This document shows, piece by piece, positions 46,377 to 54,087 of a stretch of DNA of 64,000 nucleotides (its first letter is position 1; every line of letters starts with the position of its first letter). The DNA lies in the NCBI GenBank assembly GCA_965218945.1, contig OZ244718.1, forward strand, positions 1,674,001-1,738,000. Direction: 5' to 3'. The DNA comes from DAOUJW01 sp965218945. GTDB taxonomy: Bacteria; Chloroflexota; Dehalococcoidia; Lucifugimonadales; UBA2985. A program made the translations under genes and the position numbers. Below the pieces are notes generated by a model. It did not search any database and was not told where the DNA came from. It saw only the letters and a program-made list of their open reading frames with translations.

Positions 46377-46986
46377 CGAGCTCCTCCCATAGCGCTTGCA
46401 GGTTGTCGGGGTGCTTCTTCGAGCGGTCCCGGGTGTCTCCGGTAAGGGAGAAGAAGGACTGGAAGAAGCCTTCCGGTATCAGGTCCACCTCCTCGGGGAA
46501 CCTGTGGCTTCCGGGGCAGACCCGACCGTCCCTGAAGACGTTGAAGGCCGGGGCCCGGAAGAGGAGTTGCTCGGGGTCGTTTGGCCGGCCAAGCGCGGCG
46601 TAGACCCAGGGCGCACGCCCCGGCGAGCAGACGAAGACCAGCCCCGGCATGGGGAGCCGGAGCCGGGCGGGTGGCTTGAACGCCTCCCGTTGCAGGGCCA
46701 CGGACCAGACCTGCGGAGGCCGCCAGAGGGCCACCACCTGCCCGGTCTCGCCCTGGTTCCACCAGAGGGCCTCCTGGGGCAGGAGCCCCGAGGAGAACCC
46801 CAAGTGCTGGGTGAATACGTTGGCGATCTCGTCCGCCGAGACGGTCCTCACCCAGTTTGAGTCGTCCTCGAAGCCGCGCAGCAGGATGGTCTCCTTGTAG
46901 ACCTCCAGTTGCATCTGGAGCTCGTCCCTTGCCGCGTCCGCCGGACCCGGCAGGGACCACTGGGTCTTATCGACTTCAACACTCAT
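46282..46986 (-). CDS. E2-like protein (PRTRC protein B-like)
   Basis: A 234-aa protein. WSVALQREAF, LRLPMPGLVFVCSPGRAPWV and APAFNVFRDGRVCPGSHRFP resemble the PRTRC-B/E2 family. Cys157 in GRVCPG is the expected active-site cysteine that would carry the Ubl as a thioester. The final part contains KKHPDNLQALWEEL. It overlaps the broken gene upstream by 11 nt and the JAB gene downstream, the tight packing of one operon. Confidence 0.8.
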   Translation of the reverse strand: MSVEVDKTQWSLPGPADAARDELQMQLEVYKETILLRGFEDDSNWVRTVSADEIANVFTQHLGFSSGLLPQEALWWNQGETGQVVALWRPPQVWSVALQREAFKPPARLRLPMPGLVFVCSPGRAPWVYAALGRPNDPEQLLFRAPAFNVFRDGRVCPGSHRFPEEVDLIPEGFFQSFFSLTGDTRDRSKKHPDNLQALWEELDGTTVYPTEDLVPQCTVGQAMAVSEGRRGYR

Positions 46987-47814
46987 CGCTTACCTCCTTC
47001 TTGTGATTGGGGAGCCGCCCCAGGACGAAGTCCAGCATCTCGGCGAAGCGGGCGGGAAGGTCTTCCTCCAGCCAGTCGGTCAACCGGCTGACCGCGTCCA
47101 TGAGGGCGCTGGCCTTGCGCCACTCCTCCGTCCCCTCCTGGATGATGTCGTCGTCCCAGGGGTCGGAGAAGCCGTCGTACGATCCGTCCTCATAGGTGTG
47201 ATCGAGGAAGAAGTTGCCGGTCTCGGCGAGGACCCAGGAGCAGGCCTGCGCCGCCCCCTCGAACCGGGTCTCCTTGAGTGCCTCATTTAGGGCATCCAGG
47301 GGTATTCCGCCCTAGGGAATCCTCTCCAATGTCTCTTGCGGGATGCGTTCGGCGGCCGACTCCAGCCACGCCACCCGCAGCCCGTCGGGTCCGTCGTGGT
47401 AGGCGTCGGCGGGCTTGGCCAAGAGGACGAGGGACGAGAGCCCCTCGCGATAGCCGTCCCACATCTCGTGGAGGCCGTCGTAGCCGAAGCCCATCAGCTC
47501 GAAGGGGATGCCCTTTCGCAGCCAGGTCCAGGGGGGTTCGTCCCCCTCGTCCATGAAGAACTCGAAGAACGGAGCGTAGAGGGGGAAGTGACGCTCCCCG
47601 AAGAGCTGGGCGAAGCGCTCCACCCTCGTGCGTACGTCGGGGGCTGCCAGCGCCGCCTCCGCCTCCTGGGGAAAGAGGCGGCGCACGAGCCCCGCGAACC
47701 AGGCGCGTAGTCGTCGGCGTAGCCGACGAGCGTCACCAGCTCCCGCAGCGACGGCGGACGCCGCAGGAGCAGTTCAGCCAGGCCGCTCAGTTGCGGCGGG
47801 GCCGCAGCTGCCAT
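46976..47814 (-). pseudogene. Cassette gene broken by one frameshift and one in-frame TAG
   Basis: ATG 47814 begins MAAAAPPQLSGLAELLLRRP. Near 47708 the reading frame must shift by one base (DDYAP to WFAGLVRRLFPQ), consistent with one missing C. The middle (RVERFAQLFGERHFPLYAPF, WTWLRKGIPFELMGFGYDGL) ends at TAG 47312-47314. The same frame then continues as LDALNEALKETRFEGAAQAC, FFLDHTYEDGSYDGFSDPWD and WLEEDLPARFAEMLDFVLGR to a stop at 46976. Restored length is about 279 aa. No family was recognised. It could be a true pseudogene or assembly error. It overlaps both neighbours as an intact operon member would. Confidence 0.65.
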
Positions 47815-48017
47815 CGCATCGCCTCCAACAGGCGGCCCGTGGCCGCCGCGTAGTCCTGCGCCTGGACGCAGGCCATCTCCACCTCACCCTGCCGTGCGGC
47901 CGCGGCGTCCAGGTCGAAGGAGCCGTCGGGCCGTGTGAGCTCCGCCGTGAGCTCAAGGATTCTCAGGTCCACCGGCGGTGTTGCCGCCATCAGACCGGCA
48001 AAGGTCCGGTTGTCCAT
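47787..48017 (-). CDS. 76-aa hypothetical protein of the Ubl cassette
   Basis: AAAGGAGG lies 6 nt before ATG 48017. Helical: MDNRTFAGLM, VDLRILELTAELTRPDGSFD, GEVEMACVQAQDYAAATGRL. It sits between the Ubl and the broken gene and overlaps the latter by 28 nt. No family was recognised; operon position suggests a partner of the Ubl system. Confidence 0.65.
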   Translation of the reverse strand: MDNRTFAGLMAATPPVDLRILELTAELTRPDGSFDLDAAAARQGEVEMACVQAQDYAAATGRLLEAMRWQLRPRRN

Positions 48018-48029
48018 CGGATGCCTCCT

Positions 48030-48257
48030 TTAGTCCCGGGCGTGGGCGCCCTTGATGTAGTCCCGGGCGTGGGCGCCCTTGGTGCCCACCCGCCGCTGGA
48101 ACTCGTAGATTGTGTCTTCGCCGCGCTTGGTCTCCTTGACCGAGGCGTTAGCTATCTCCCCGTAGAAGTCGCTCAATGTCGCCTTCACCTGGTCGACGCT
48201 CATCTCGGGGTCCGGGTCGGGGAACTCGCGGTCGTCGTAGACAAATACTCTTGCCAT
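48030..48257 (-). CDS. Ubiquitin-like protein (PRTRC protein C-like) with duplicated tail
   Basis: A 75-aa protein with AAAGGAGATGAAGAG before the ATG. VFVYDDREFPDPDPEMSVDQ, FYGEIANASVKETKRG and YEFQRRVGTKG match the PRTRC-C family, which is ubiquitin-like. The end reads KGAHARD, YI, KGAHARD because a 27-bp segment is repeated (48031-48084). Without it the protein would end 9 residues earlier. Candidate processing glycines are G61 and G70. E1-, E2- and JAB-like partners are encoded just downstream in the same operon, so it is probably activated, transferred and trimmed by them. Confidence 0.8.
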   Translation of the reverse strand: MARVFVYDDREFPDPDPEMSVDQVKATLSDFYGEIANASVKETKRGEDTIYEFQRRVGTKGAHARDYIKGAHARD

Positions 48258-48307
48258 CTCTTCATCTCCTTTGTGAGTCGTTGTTGTCCTTGCTGCGTTG
48301 CCATCTG

Positions 48308-48344
48308 CGGGGAGGCCGTCGCTTTGTGTAGTGCGACCTCCCCG
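48308..48344 (-). terminator. Hairpin after the helicase fragment
   Basis: CGGGGAGG and CCTCCCCG plus TCGC/GCGA pair around a short loop. It is analogous in position to the hairpin at 43732-43769, which follows the duplicate helicase tail, so the tail and hairpin were duplicated together. Confidence 0.45.
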
Positions 48345-48356
48345 TGCCCTTGCGGT

Positions 48357-48959
48357 CTAGCGTCCCGCGCCGACCGGCTCCTCCTCCCGCTCCTGTTCCA
48401 CCGCCCACTCGAAGAGGGACGTAGAAGCGGGCTTGGGCCTCCGCCCCCGGCTCTCCTCTCGCTCCTCGGCCATGAACTCCGCCCAGGAGAAGAGCGACTG
48501 CTGGGACTCATCCTGGCCGGTGGATAGCTCCCCACCTTCACTTCCGCCGTCACCTGCAACAATCTCTGTGACGGCCCCGATCTCCCTTCTCCAGCTGCGA
48601 GGGACTTCCACAGCCTCGGATTCAACCTCCACATCCCTCCATTCCTCGTCCACCAGGTACTCCTCGGCGTTCGCCTCAGCGTCCCGTGCCTGGGCGAAGA
48701 CCGCCTCCACCGAGTCGGCGTCCTCCTCCTCTCCGTTGACGATCCTCCTGGCCAGGGCCAGCATCAGGTCGTCCCCGTCGTCCCCGTAGGCCGCCAGACC
48801 GTCCTCCGGCAGCTCGCCCTCCACCGCCAGGGAGCTCTGCAGCTTCTTCGCCACCAGCTTCAGGGCGTCGGCCTGCAGGGTGTTCCGGTAGGCCATGAAC
48901 ACTATCTTCACCGGGCGGGTCTGCCCGATGCGCCACGACCGCCGCGACGCCTGCCTCAT
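48357..48959 (-). pseudogene. C-terminal fragment of an SF2/SNF2-type helicase
   Basis: 200 codons. The first residues, RQASRRSWRIGQTRPVKIVF, are helicase motif VI, which normally lies hundreds of residues into the protein. The rest is an acidic C-terminal region ending SLFEWAVEQEREEEPVGAGR. The upstream end is replaced by the serine recombinase gene; the ATG used here overlaps the recombinase stop (ATGA). The N-terminal helicase part is not in the window. Read as a gene split by integration of the recombinase-bearing element. Confidence 0.75.
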
Positions 48960-50554
48960 GACGTAAACGCTGTAATCGCACTCCGTTCTGCAATCGACAT
49001 GACATCCTCAGTCGGGATGGCCAGGGTCAGGTTGACCTTGTTGTGCCGGTCTATGGTCGCCCCGTCCAGAAGCAGCTCAAGCACCTCCCTGCGTCCCTTG
49101 TCCGACAGGCTGTCCAGCTTGTCCCCTGCCCGGCGCGCCCACTCAAAGATGCGCTCCGCCAGCGCCCGCTTGTCCGCGTGCTCCATTTCCCTGGCGCGAT
49201 GGCCGCCCAGGTTGGCCCTGAGCGTCTCAAGCCGCTCGGTGATGAACCTGCGCTGGTGGTCCAACTGCTTCTCGGTGATCTTCCCCGACACGAATATCCT
49301 GATGGCCCGGTCTTCCTCCATCTGTACCTTCTGCAGGTCCCGCTCTGCTTTGGCTATCTCGTCGGCCAAGCCTCCGTCCTCCGCCTCGGCATCCAGGGCC
49401 TCGATGCTGGCGACGATCAGGCCCGGGTTCTCCAGCACCTTCTTGACATCGCTCCAGACCACCGCCTCAAGCCGCTCCGCCCTGATATGGGAGTGCTCCC
49501 GGCATTTCTGGCCCTGGGTCATCATTCCGTAGCACATGTAGTAGCGGCGTGGAGGGTCCAGCGCAATCCTGTAGACCTTGCCGCCGCGCGTGGTGGTCTG
49601 GCGTCTGTTGGCCCGGCAGCCCATGAGGAGACCGCACTCGGCACACCTGACCAGGTGCTGCAAGAGGTAGAAGATCTTGGTGTTGCGGCCCGACCGGGTC
49701 AGCCGGCGCTTCTTGGCCTCCTGCGCCTGCTCCCATATCTCATCGTCCACGATCGGCGGGAAGGGAACCCCGACCCACTCGTCCTCCGGCCGGTTGTATC
49801 TCCTCATCCCGTGCTCGGTGGCGACATGGCGGCGCTTGCCGAACCACCAGGTGCCGCGGTATGCCTCGTGCCTCAGAATGCGGGTGACGGTGCCGTCCAA
49901 CCACTTCCCGACAGCCCTCGGCGTGGGGACGCCCTCGGCGGTCAACTGCTTGGCAATGGCGGGAGCTCCCATGTCTTCGCGGACGCACATGTGGAAGACG
50001 CGGCGGACGACCTCGGCCTCGGACTCTTCCACCACCGGCCTGCGGCCCTCTCCGAGTCTGTAGCCGTAGGGGACGTTGTTGACGGGGATGCGTCCCTGCT
50101 TGGCCGAGCCGCGCTTGCCCATCGAGGCCCTCTCCCTGAAGTTGTCCAGCTCAATCTTTCCGATGGCCGCCATGAGGCCGAAGGTCTTCATGTCGATGGC
50201 GTCCAAGACGGCCTCCAGATCTATCTGGTACGCCTCGATGACCTCCATGAGGACGGCGGCGGGGTACATGCCCCGGCTGAGGCGGTCGGACTTCCAGCAG
50301 ACGATGGTGTCGAATCGTCCCTTTCTGGCGTCGGCCAGCATCCGCTGGAACTCGGGGCGGTTCTTCGACCAACCCCGTCCCACCTCCTGGTAGCGTGCGG
50401 TGATGGTCAGCCCCCGGCGTTCGCAGTGGGCCTCCATGTCGCTTATCTGCTCCGATATGGAGGTCTTCTCCTCCGTGTCCTGGCTCTTGTCCGAGACGCG
50501 GGCGTAGATGGCCGCCCGTTTCGTTCCCGTCTTCCTATCGGTCGTTCTCGCCAT
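48956..50554 (-). CDS. Large serine recombinase
   Basis: 532 aa from ATG 50554, chosen because GAGGAGG lies 6 nt upstream. Resolvase domain with catalytic serine in AAIYARVSDKSQD (S21), EVGRGWSKNRPEFQRM and VCWKSDRLSRG. Then the recombinase domain (PYGYRLGEGRRPVVEESEAE, GTVTRILRHEAYRGTWWFGK), a zinc ribbon (VRCAECGLLMGCRA with a later CYG/KC pair), a coiled coil and a tail. Such enzymes integrate and excise elements at att sites. Its 3' end lies exactly at the break in the helicase gene, so that junction is a candidate attachment site. Confidence 0.9.
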   Translation of the reverse strand: MARTTDRKTGTKRAAIYARVSDKSQDTEEKTSISEQISDMEAHCERRGLTITARYQEVGRGWSKNRPEFQRMLADARKGRFDTIVCWKSDRLSRGMYPAAVLMEVIEAYQIDLEAVLDAIDMKTFGLMAAIGKIELDNFRERASMGKRGSAKQGRIPVNNVPYGYRLGEGRRPVVEESEAEVVRRVFHMCVREDMGAPAIAKQLTAEGVPTPRAVGKWLDGTVTRILRHEAYRGTWWFGKRRHVATEHGMRRYNRPEDEWVGVPFPPIVDDEIWEQAQEAKKRRLTRSGRNTKIFYLLQHLVRCAECGLLMGCRANRRQTTTRGGKVYRIALDPPRRYYMCYGMMTQGQKCREHSHIRAERLEAVVWSDVKKVLENPGLIVASIEALDAEAEDGGLADEIAKAERDLQKVQMEEDRAIRIFVSGKITEKQLDHQRRFITERLETLRANLGGHRAREMEHADKRALAERIFEWARRAGDKLDSLSDKGRREVLELLLDGATIDRHNKVNLTLAIPTEDVMSIAERSAITAFTS

Positions 50555-50582
50555 GATTTCCTCCTCTCGAATCTCCTGAAAC

Positions 50583-50615
50583 AAAAAAAGACCCGCCTCC
50601 TGTCGGAGCGGGTCT
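50583..50615 (-). terminator. Rho-independent terminator
   Basis: Read on the minus strand: AGACCCGCTCC, short loop, GGAGGCGGGTCT, then seven T. It lies between the nuclease gene and the recombinase gene and ends the former's transcript. Confidence 0.8.
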
Positions 50616-50733
50616 GCGAGTAGTACAATTACTTCGCATCACCTGTTCGCGCAGGTGGCGCCACGGCCCGGGGTGTTCACGCACCGCCGGGTCAACTTCT
50701 ACCCGCCATTTTACCGCGTTGAACGGGAGGCCG
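50616..50733. other. Short gap upstream of terminator
   Basis: 118 bp with a small hairpin (ACCTGTTCGCGCAGGT) and no recognisable gene. Confidence 0.4.
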
Positions 50734-51909
50734 TCAAAGCGCGTCCGTGCGGTGCTCCATCGCCTGCCTCGTCCGGTCGAGCTCCGCCGCCAGGGTCTTC
50801 TCATCGGGCAGGGCGATCCGGTACTCCGCGGCCAGCACGTTGCTCGACAGCCCCTCAAGGGCATACTGCGCCAGCGCCTCGTCCTTCTCGGAGCAGAGGA
50901 TCAGGCCGACGGGCGGGTTCTCTCCCTCACGCATCCAGTGCTCCCGCGCATAGTTCAGGTAGAAGTGCATCTGCCCGGCGTCGGCGTGGGTGAAGCCGCC
51001 AACCTTCAGGTCGATGACCACGAGACATCTCAGGCTCCGGTGGTAGAACAGCAGGTCCACCCGGTACCACCTGCCGCCGACGCGCAGACACCTCTGCCTG
51101 CCCATGAAGCAGAAATCGTCTCCCAGCTCCATGAGGAAGGTCTCCAGGTGGCGTATGAGGGCCTCTTCGAGGTCGCTCTCGGAGTACTCGTCCTTGAGAT
51201 CGAGGAACCCCAGGACGAAGGGGTCCTTCATCTGCTCGCCGGGGAGGGCGATGTCCTCTGGACGCTTCCTCTGCCCGCCCGTCAGCATGGCGGCCCTGTT
51301 CTTCGAGAGGGCGGTGCGCTCGTAGAACTGGGAGCCGATCTGCCGGTCGAGCTGGCGGACCGACCACCCGCCTCTCAGCGCCTCGGTCTCGTAGAAGTCG
51401 CGGGCACTCTCGTTCCTGACGGACAGGAGCCGCACGTAGGCGGACCAGGGCAGCGGAAAGGCCGCGAGAAGGTCGTCGAAGCCCGCTTCGACGGACGGGG
51501 GATCGAATTCTCCAGACGCCGTCTGGAGAATCTGTCGCCCGTGGGGTGGAGCCGATTTTCCAGACAGTGTCTGGAGAATCTTCTCGGGCGGATATGAGAG
51601 GTAGAAGAGGCGCATGTTGTAGATGTTCTGAAGGGAGAAACCGCGTCCGAACCGCCCGGTCAGGTCCTCGGCCAGCCTTTCGATCAGGGCGGCCCCGTAC
51701 TCGGCCCTGTCTTCTCCCGACTGCTCGAACTCGACGATGCGCCGCCCGACCAGCCAGTAGGCGGCGTTCACCGAGCGGGCGGCCGACTCCCTGGCCGCGT
51801 CGATGATCTTCGACACGTCTCCGAAGACGGCCCGGTACGGAGCGTCCAGCTGCGATGCGTTTGATTGCATCGCTCGGCAGAGAGTGTGAACAACCGGATC
51901 GCCCCGCAT
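50734..51909 (-). CDS. YhcG/DUF1016-type PD-(D/E)XK nuclease
   Basis: A 391-aa protein; the start is uncertain (Met1 at 51909 or Met14 at 51870, both with weak ribosome sites). N-terminal helical DUF1016 region: ARSVNAAYWLVGRRIVEFEQ, FGRGFSLQNIYNMRLFYLSY. C-terminal nuclease core: FCFMGRQRCLRVGGRWYRVD, then LLFYHRSLRCLVVIDLKVGG, with D and D-x-K in the catalytic places (D instead of the common E). The family is often found beside restriction and other defence genes. The middle carries two ILQTxSG segments encoded by palindromes. Confidence 0.8.
   Translation of the reverse strand: MRGDPVVHTLCRAMQSNASQLDAPYRAVFGDVSKIIDAARESAARSVNAAYWLVGRRIVEFEQSGEDRAEYGAALIERLAEDLTGRFGRGFSLQNIYNMRLFYLSYPPEKILQTLSGKSAPPHGRQILQTASGEFDPPSVEAGFDDLLAAFPLPWSAYVRLLSVRNESARDFYETEALRGGWSVRQLDRQIGSQFYERTALSKNRAAMLTGGQRKRPEDIALPGEQMKDPFVLGFLDLKDEYSESDLEEALIRHLETFLMELGDDFCFMGRQRCLRVGGRWYRVDLLFYHRSLRCLVVIDLKVGGFTHADAGQMHFYLNYAREHWMREGENPPVGLILCSEKDEALAQYALEGLSSNVLAAEYRIALPDEKTLAAELDRTRQAMEHRTDAL
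51507..51580. repeat. Two palindromes inside the nuclease gene
   Basis: ATTCTCCAGAC GCC GTCTGGAGAAT (51507-51531) and GATTTTCCAGAC AGT GTCTGGAGAATC (51554-51580). Both are near-perfect and share the core TCCAGAC-N3-GTCTGGA. They encode the repeated ILQT segments. Confidence 0.8.
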
Positions 51910-51928
51910 AACTACTTAGAGGCGTACC

Positions 51929-51990
51929 CACATGTGCGCTCCTGAAGGTGTGCTCACATGTGCGCCCCTGGAGGTGTACTCACATGAGGG
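51929..51990. repeat. 26-bp tandem repeats with CACATGTG core
   Basis: Units at 51929-51954 and 51955-51980 plus a partial third. Each starts CACATGTGCGC and ends AGGTGT(G/A)CT. They lie just upstream of the nuclease start, so could be operator sites. Confidence 0.6.
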
Positions 51991-52129
51991 GTCTTCCAAG
52001 CCCTTATGCAGACGCCCCCATCCGTGATGTCATTGGGCTGTACAGAGAAATGAAGGCAGTTGGAAAAGTCCAAGTGGGGTCGTGGGCAAGCTGAAACAGG
52101 GGTAAATCACCCCCTACAGGAGGTAAACA
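51991..52129. promoter_or_regulatory. Region upstream of the small ORF and HTH gene
   Basis: About 140 bp without a gene. It ends in CCCCTACAGGAGGTAAACA, a near-consensus ribosome site for the GTG at 52130. No clear -35/-10 pair was placed. Confidence 0.4.
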
Positions 52130-52273
52130 GTGAACACTTTGACTTGCGGGTACGTTCCGGACTGCACTCGGGTAAGCCGAAGCTGGAAGTTGGGTTCTTC
52201 CAAGGTCTGGAGGCAGGACTGGACTTGGACTGGCCCCGTTGGAAACTTGGAGGCCTTGAGAGAGGAGGAGTGA
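52130..52273 (+). CDS. 47-aa ORF coupled to the HTH/coiled-coil gene
   Basis: The GTG at 52130 follows AGGAGGTAAACA. The peptide is Trp- and Ser-rich (SRSWKLGSSKVWRQDWTWTG) and stops 3 nt before the ATG of the next gene, so translation is probably coupled. No family is recognised. Confidence 0.45.
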   Translation: MNTLTCGYVPDCTRVSRSWKLGSSKVWRQDWTWTGPVGNLEALREEE

Positions 52274-52276
52274 CCG

Positions 52277-53095
52277 ATGAATACGGGAAAGCCGGTGTTC
52301 GAGAAGAGCAGGAGCGTCCAGGACATGCAGCACATGCGGCTGATGGCGCTGCTGAACGAGTTGGTGCGGGACAAGGGAGTGATGAAGGCGACGCAGCTGT
52401 TGGGGGTGGACTACAAGACCCTCACCGCCAGCATGGAGCGGGGCAGGCTGTCCAGGCGGATGCGCAGCGTGTTGGAGAAGGCGCTTCTGGAGGGGGAGGG
52501 CTCGCCGGCGGCCGAGCAGAGGGAGCGCAACGACAGCCTCGATGGGCGGCTGACGGAGGTCGAGGGCCGGGTGGACGCGCTGGGCAGGGACATGAGCAAG
52601 GGCCTGTCGGCGGTCCGGGGCGACGTGAAGGCGCTCGGGAACGAGCAGGCCCAGATGGGGCGGCGGCTGGCGCAGCTGGAGTCGGGCCGGGCCGCTCGGG
52701 ACGGGGCCGCGCCGGGAGCTGGAGCGCAGGCGAAGCGGGGGTCCCCGGTCAGGCGGGAGTTTCCCGACCTGGTGACCCGTGAGCCTGCCGAGGACGACGC
52801 GGACGTGTTCGGGAACGCCTGGCCCCTGATCGTCGAGTGGCGGGAGCTGAAGGCCGCGCACCCCAACGACGGCAGGGGCCTCGACTGGCTGACCGACCAT
52901 GTGCGTCTGCTGGAGGTGGAGCTGGCGCTGCTTGAAGAGCACGGCATGACGCTGCCCCCGGAGACGTACCCGCTGCGTGACTTCGCACGGGACGGGCAGA
53001 CCAGCTGGCGCAGGACCGCGCTCTACGACACGCGGAGAGCGCGGCGAAGGCGGGAGCTTCTGCGCAAGGTTACGTTCGGACTCTGGCGTTGGTAG
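52277..53095 (+). CDS. HTH protein with coiled coil, family not recognised
   Basis: A 272-aa protein with AGGAGGAG upstream. Residues about 19-72 form a helix-turn-helix: MALLNELVRDKGVMKATQLL, GVDYKTLTASMERGRLSRRM. Residues 80-135 are a heptad-rich coiled coil (LTEVEGRVDALGRDMSKGLS). A helical C-terminal domain follows (WPLIVEWRELKAAHPNDGRG, TDHVRLLEVELALLEEHGMT) with a basic tail. It is probably a dimeric DNA-binding protein. Its position next to recombinase and nuclease genes fits an accessory element regulator. Confidence 0.65.
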   Translation: MNTGKPVFEKSRSVQDMQHMRLMALLNELVRDKGVMKATQLLGVDYKTLTASMERGRLSRRMRSVLEKALLEGEGSPAAEQRERNDSLDGRLTEVEGRVDALGRDMSKGLSAVRGDVKALGNEQAQMGRRLAQLESGRAARDGAAPGAGAQAKRGSPVRREFPDLVTREPAEDDADVFGNAWPLIVEWRELKAAHPNDGRGLDWLTDHVRLLEVELALLEEHGMTLPPETYPLRDFARDGQTSWRRTALYDTRRARRRRELLRKVTFGLWRW

Positions 53096-53417
53096 CCGGG
53101 CCGGGCGTGCTGCGGCTTTGCAGGCAACTTTAGTGAACGATTTGGCGGCAATTCGCCTGGGGGGTCTTGCAGGCCCTCTTTTGCGGGGCCGTGAGCGGTG
53201 ATAATGAGTGCACTGTTTGGCTTTTGACCAAGGTTTCCGACCATAGAAACCTGGGTGCGCGATCCCTGTCGCACGGGCATGACCGGAGGATGATTCGCTC
53301 TCCCCTGGTTGCTCACGAGGGAATGCTGCCGAAGCGGATTTGACCTGGCTCTCCGCAGGAGGCAGCGCGGGCAGAGGCTACGGAGTTGACGCTGGTCCTT
53401 CGTCCTCGGTCCAGTCC
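53096..53417. other. Intergenic stretch, nothing recognised
   Basis: About 320 bp downstream of the HTH gene. Minus-strand frames are open but have no ribosome site or recognisable domain. Confidence 0.4.
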
Positions 53418-53580
53418 GGCGGTTGGAGTGACAAACCCTTCTCCCGCTGGACACCCGTCCGGCGAGTCGGAGTTGATCGCTTCGGTCGCTGGACATCCGC
53501 CTGACGGTTGGGGTTGATCGCTCCTGCCGTTGGGTAATCGTCTGACGGTTGGGGTTGATCGCCTCATCCGCTGGACTCAG
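53418..53580. repeat. Degenerate 41-43-bp tandem repeat, four units
   Basis: Units share TGACGGTTGGGGTTGATCGC and CCGCTGGACAtCCG, with drift toward the left end. Units are contiguous, not spaced, so this is not a CRISPR array. Confidence 0.6.
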
Positions 53581-54087
53581 GGGACGGAGCGCTCTCTGCG
53601 CCTCGTTCTCACTTGGTCGGTCGGAGTGCGTCTGCCTGTTGCAGACAGGTCTGTCGCTTCGACCGGCTCCTCATGCCCGCGGCATGGCTGACTGACAGCT
53701 AGGCCGCAGCTTCGACATGCGCCGGTCTGCCGTTCTGAGCAGGCTGGCCGCTTCATGTCTGGCAGTTCTCCCACTGACGTTGTTCACCCTCGTATCAAGT
53801 ACGGGGCAGGCTCTGGGCGAGCTGCGTCTTTCTCTCATGCGCTGGCCTGCGATGAGGTCGTAGGACAGCCGCTTCCCCCATAGCAGTTCCCCCGGAGTCG
53901 ATTCCCCGACGAATCACCCCCGTATCAAGTACGGGGCAGGCTCTGGGCCGAGCTGCGTCTTCCTCACCCCCGCTCCGTCTCCCGCGTCCGGCATCCGGCC
54001 GTGGGCTGAGTGCGTCCAGCGTCAACCCCATCACGAAGTACCCGCCGTAGATGTCCTGCGCGGGTCAACAACAGAAAGGAGGAGTCC
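53581..54087. repeat. Gene-free region with a duplicated 46-50-bp hairpin segment
   Basis: Copies at 53785-53831 and 53915-53965 share CACCC(C/T)CGTATCAAGTACGG, then GGCAGGCTCTGGGC, then GAGCTGCGTCTT. The core CCCCGTA-TCAAG-TACGGGG is a 7-bp hairpin (perfect in copy 2). The spacing between copies is 130 bp. No coding sequence is convincing. Confidence 0.55.

Noticed and set aside
46976..47814. Genetic-code recoding of TAG as an amino acid
   Set aside because: Other genes here, such as the 17715, 43878 and 48357 genes, end at TAG in sensible places, and the same broken gene also has a frameshift, so recoding is not needed.
48956..50584. Upstream ATG at 50584 as recombinase start
   Set aside because: The ATG at 50554 has GAGGAGG at ideal spacing and starts with the usual short basic lead into the resolvase domain.
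53418..53580. Tandem 41-43-bp repeats considered as a CRISPR array
   Set aside because: Units are adjacent and degenerate, with no spacer structure and no cas genes in the window.
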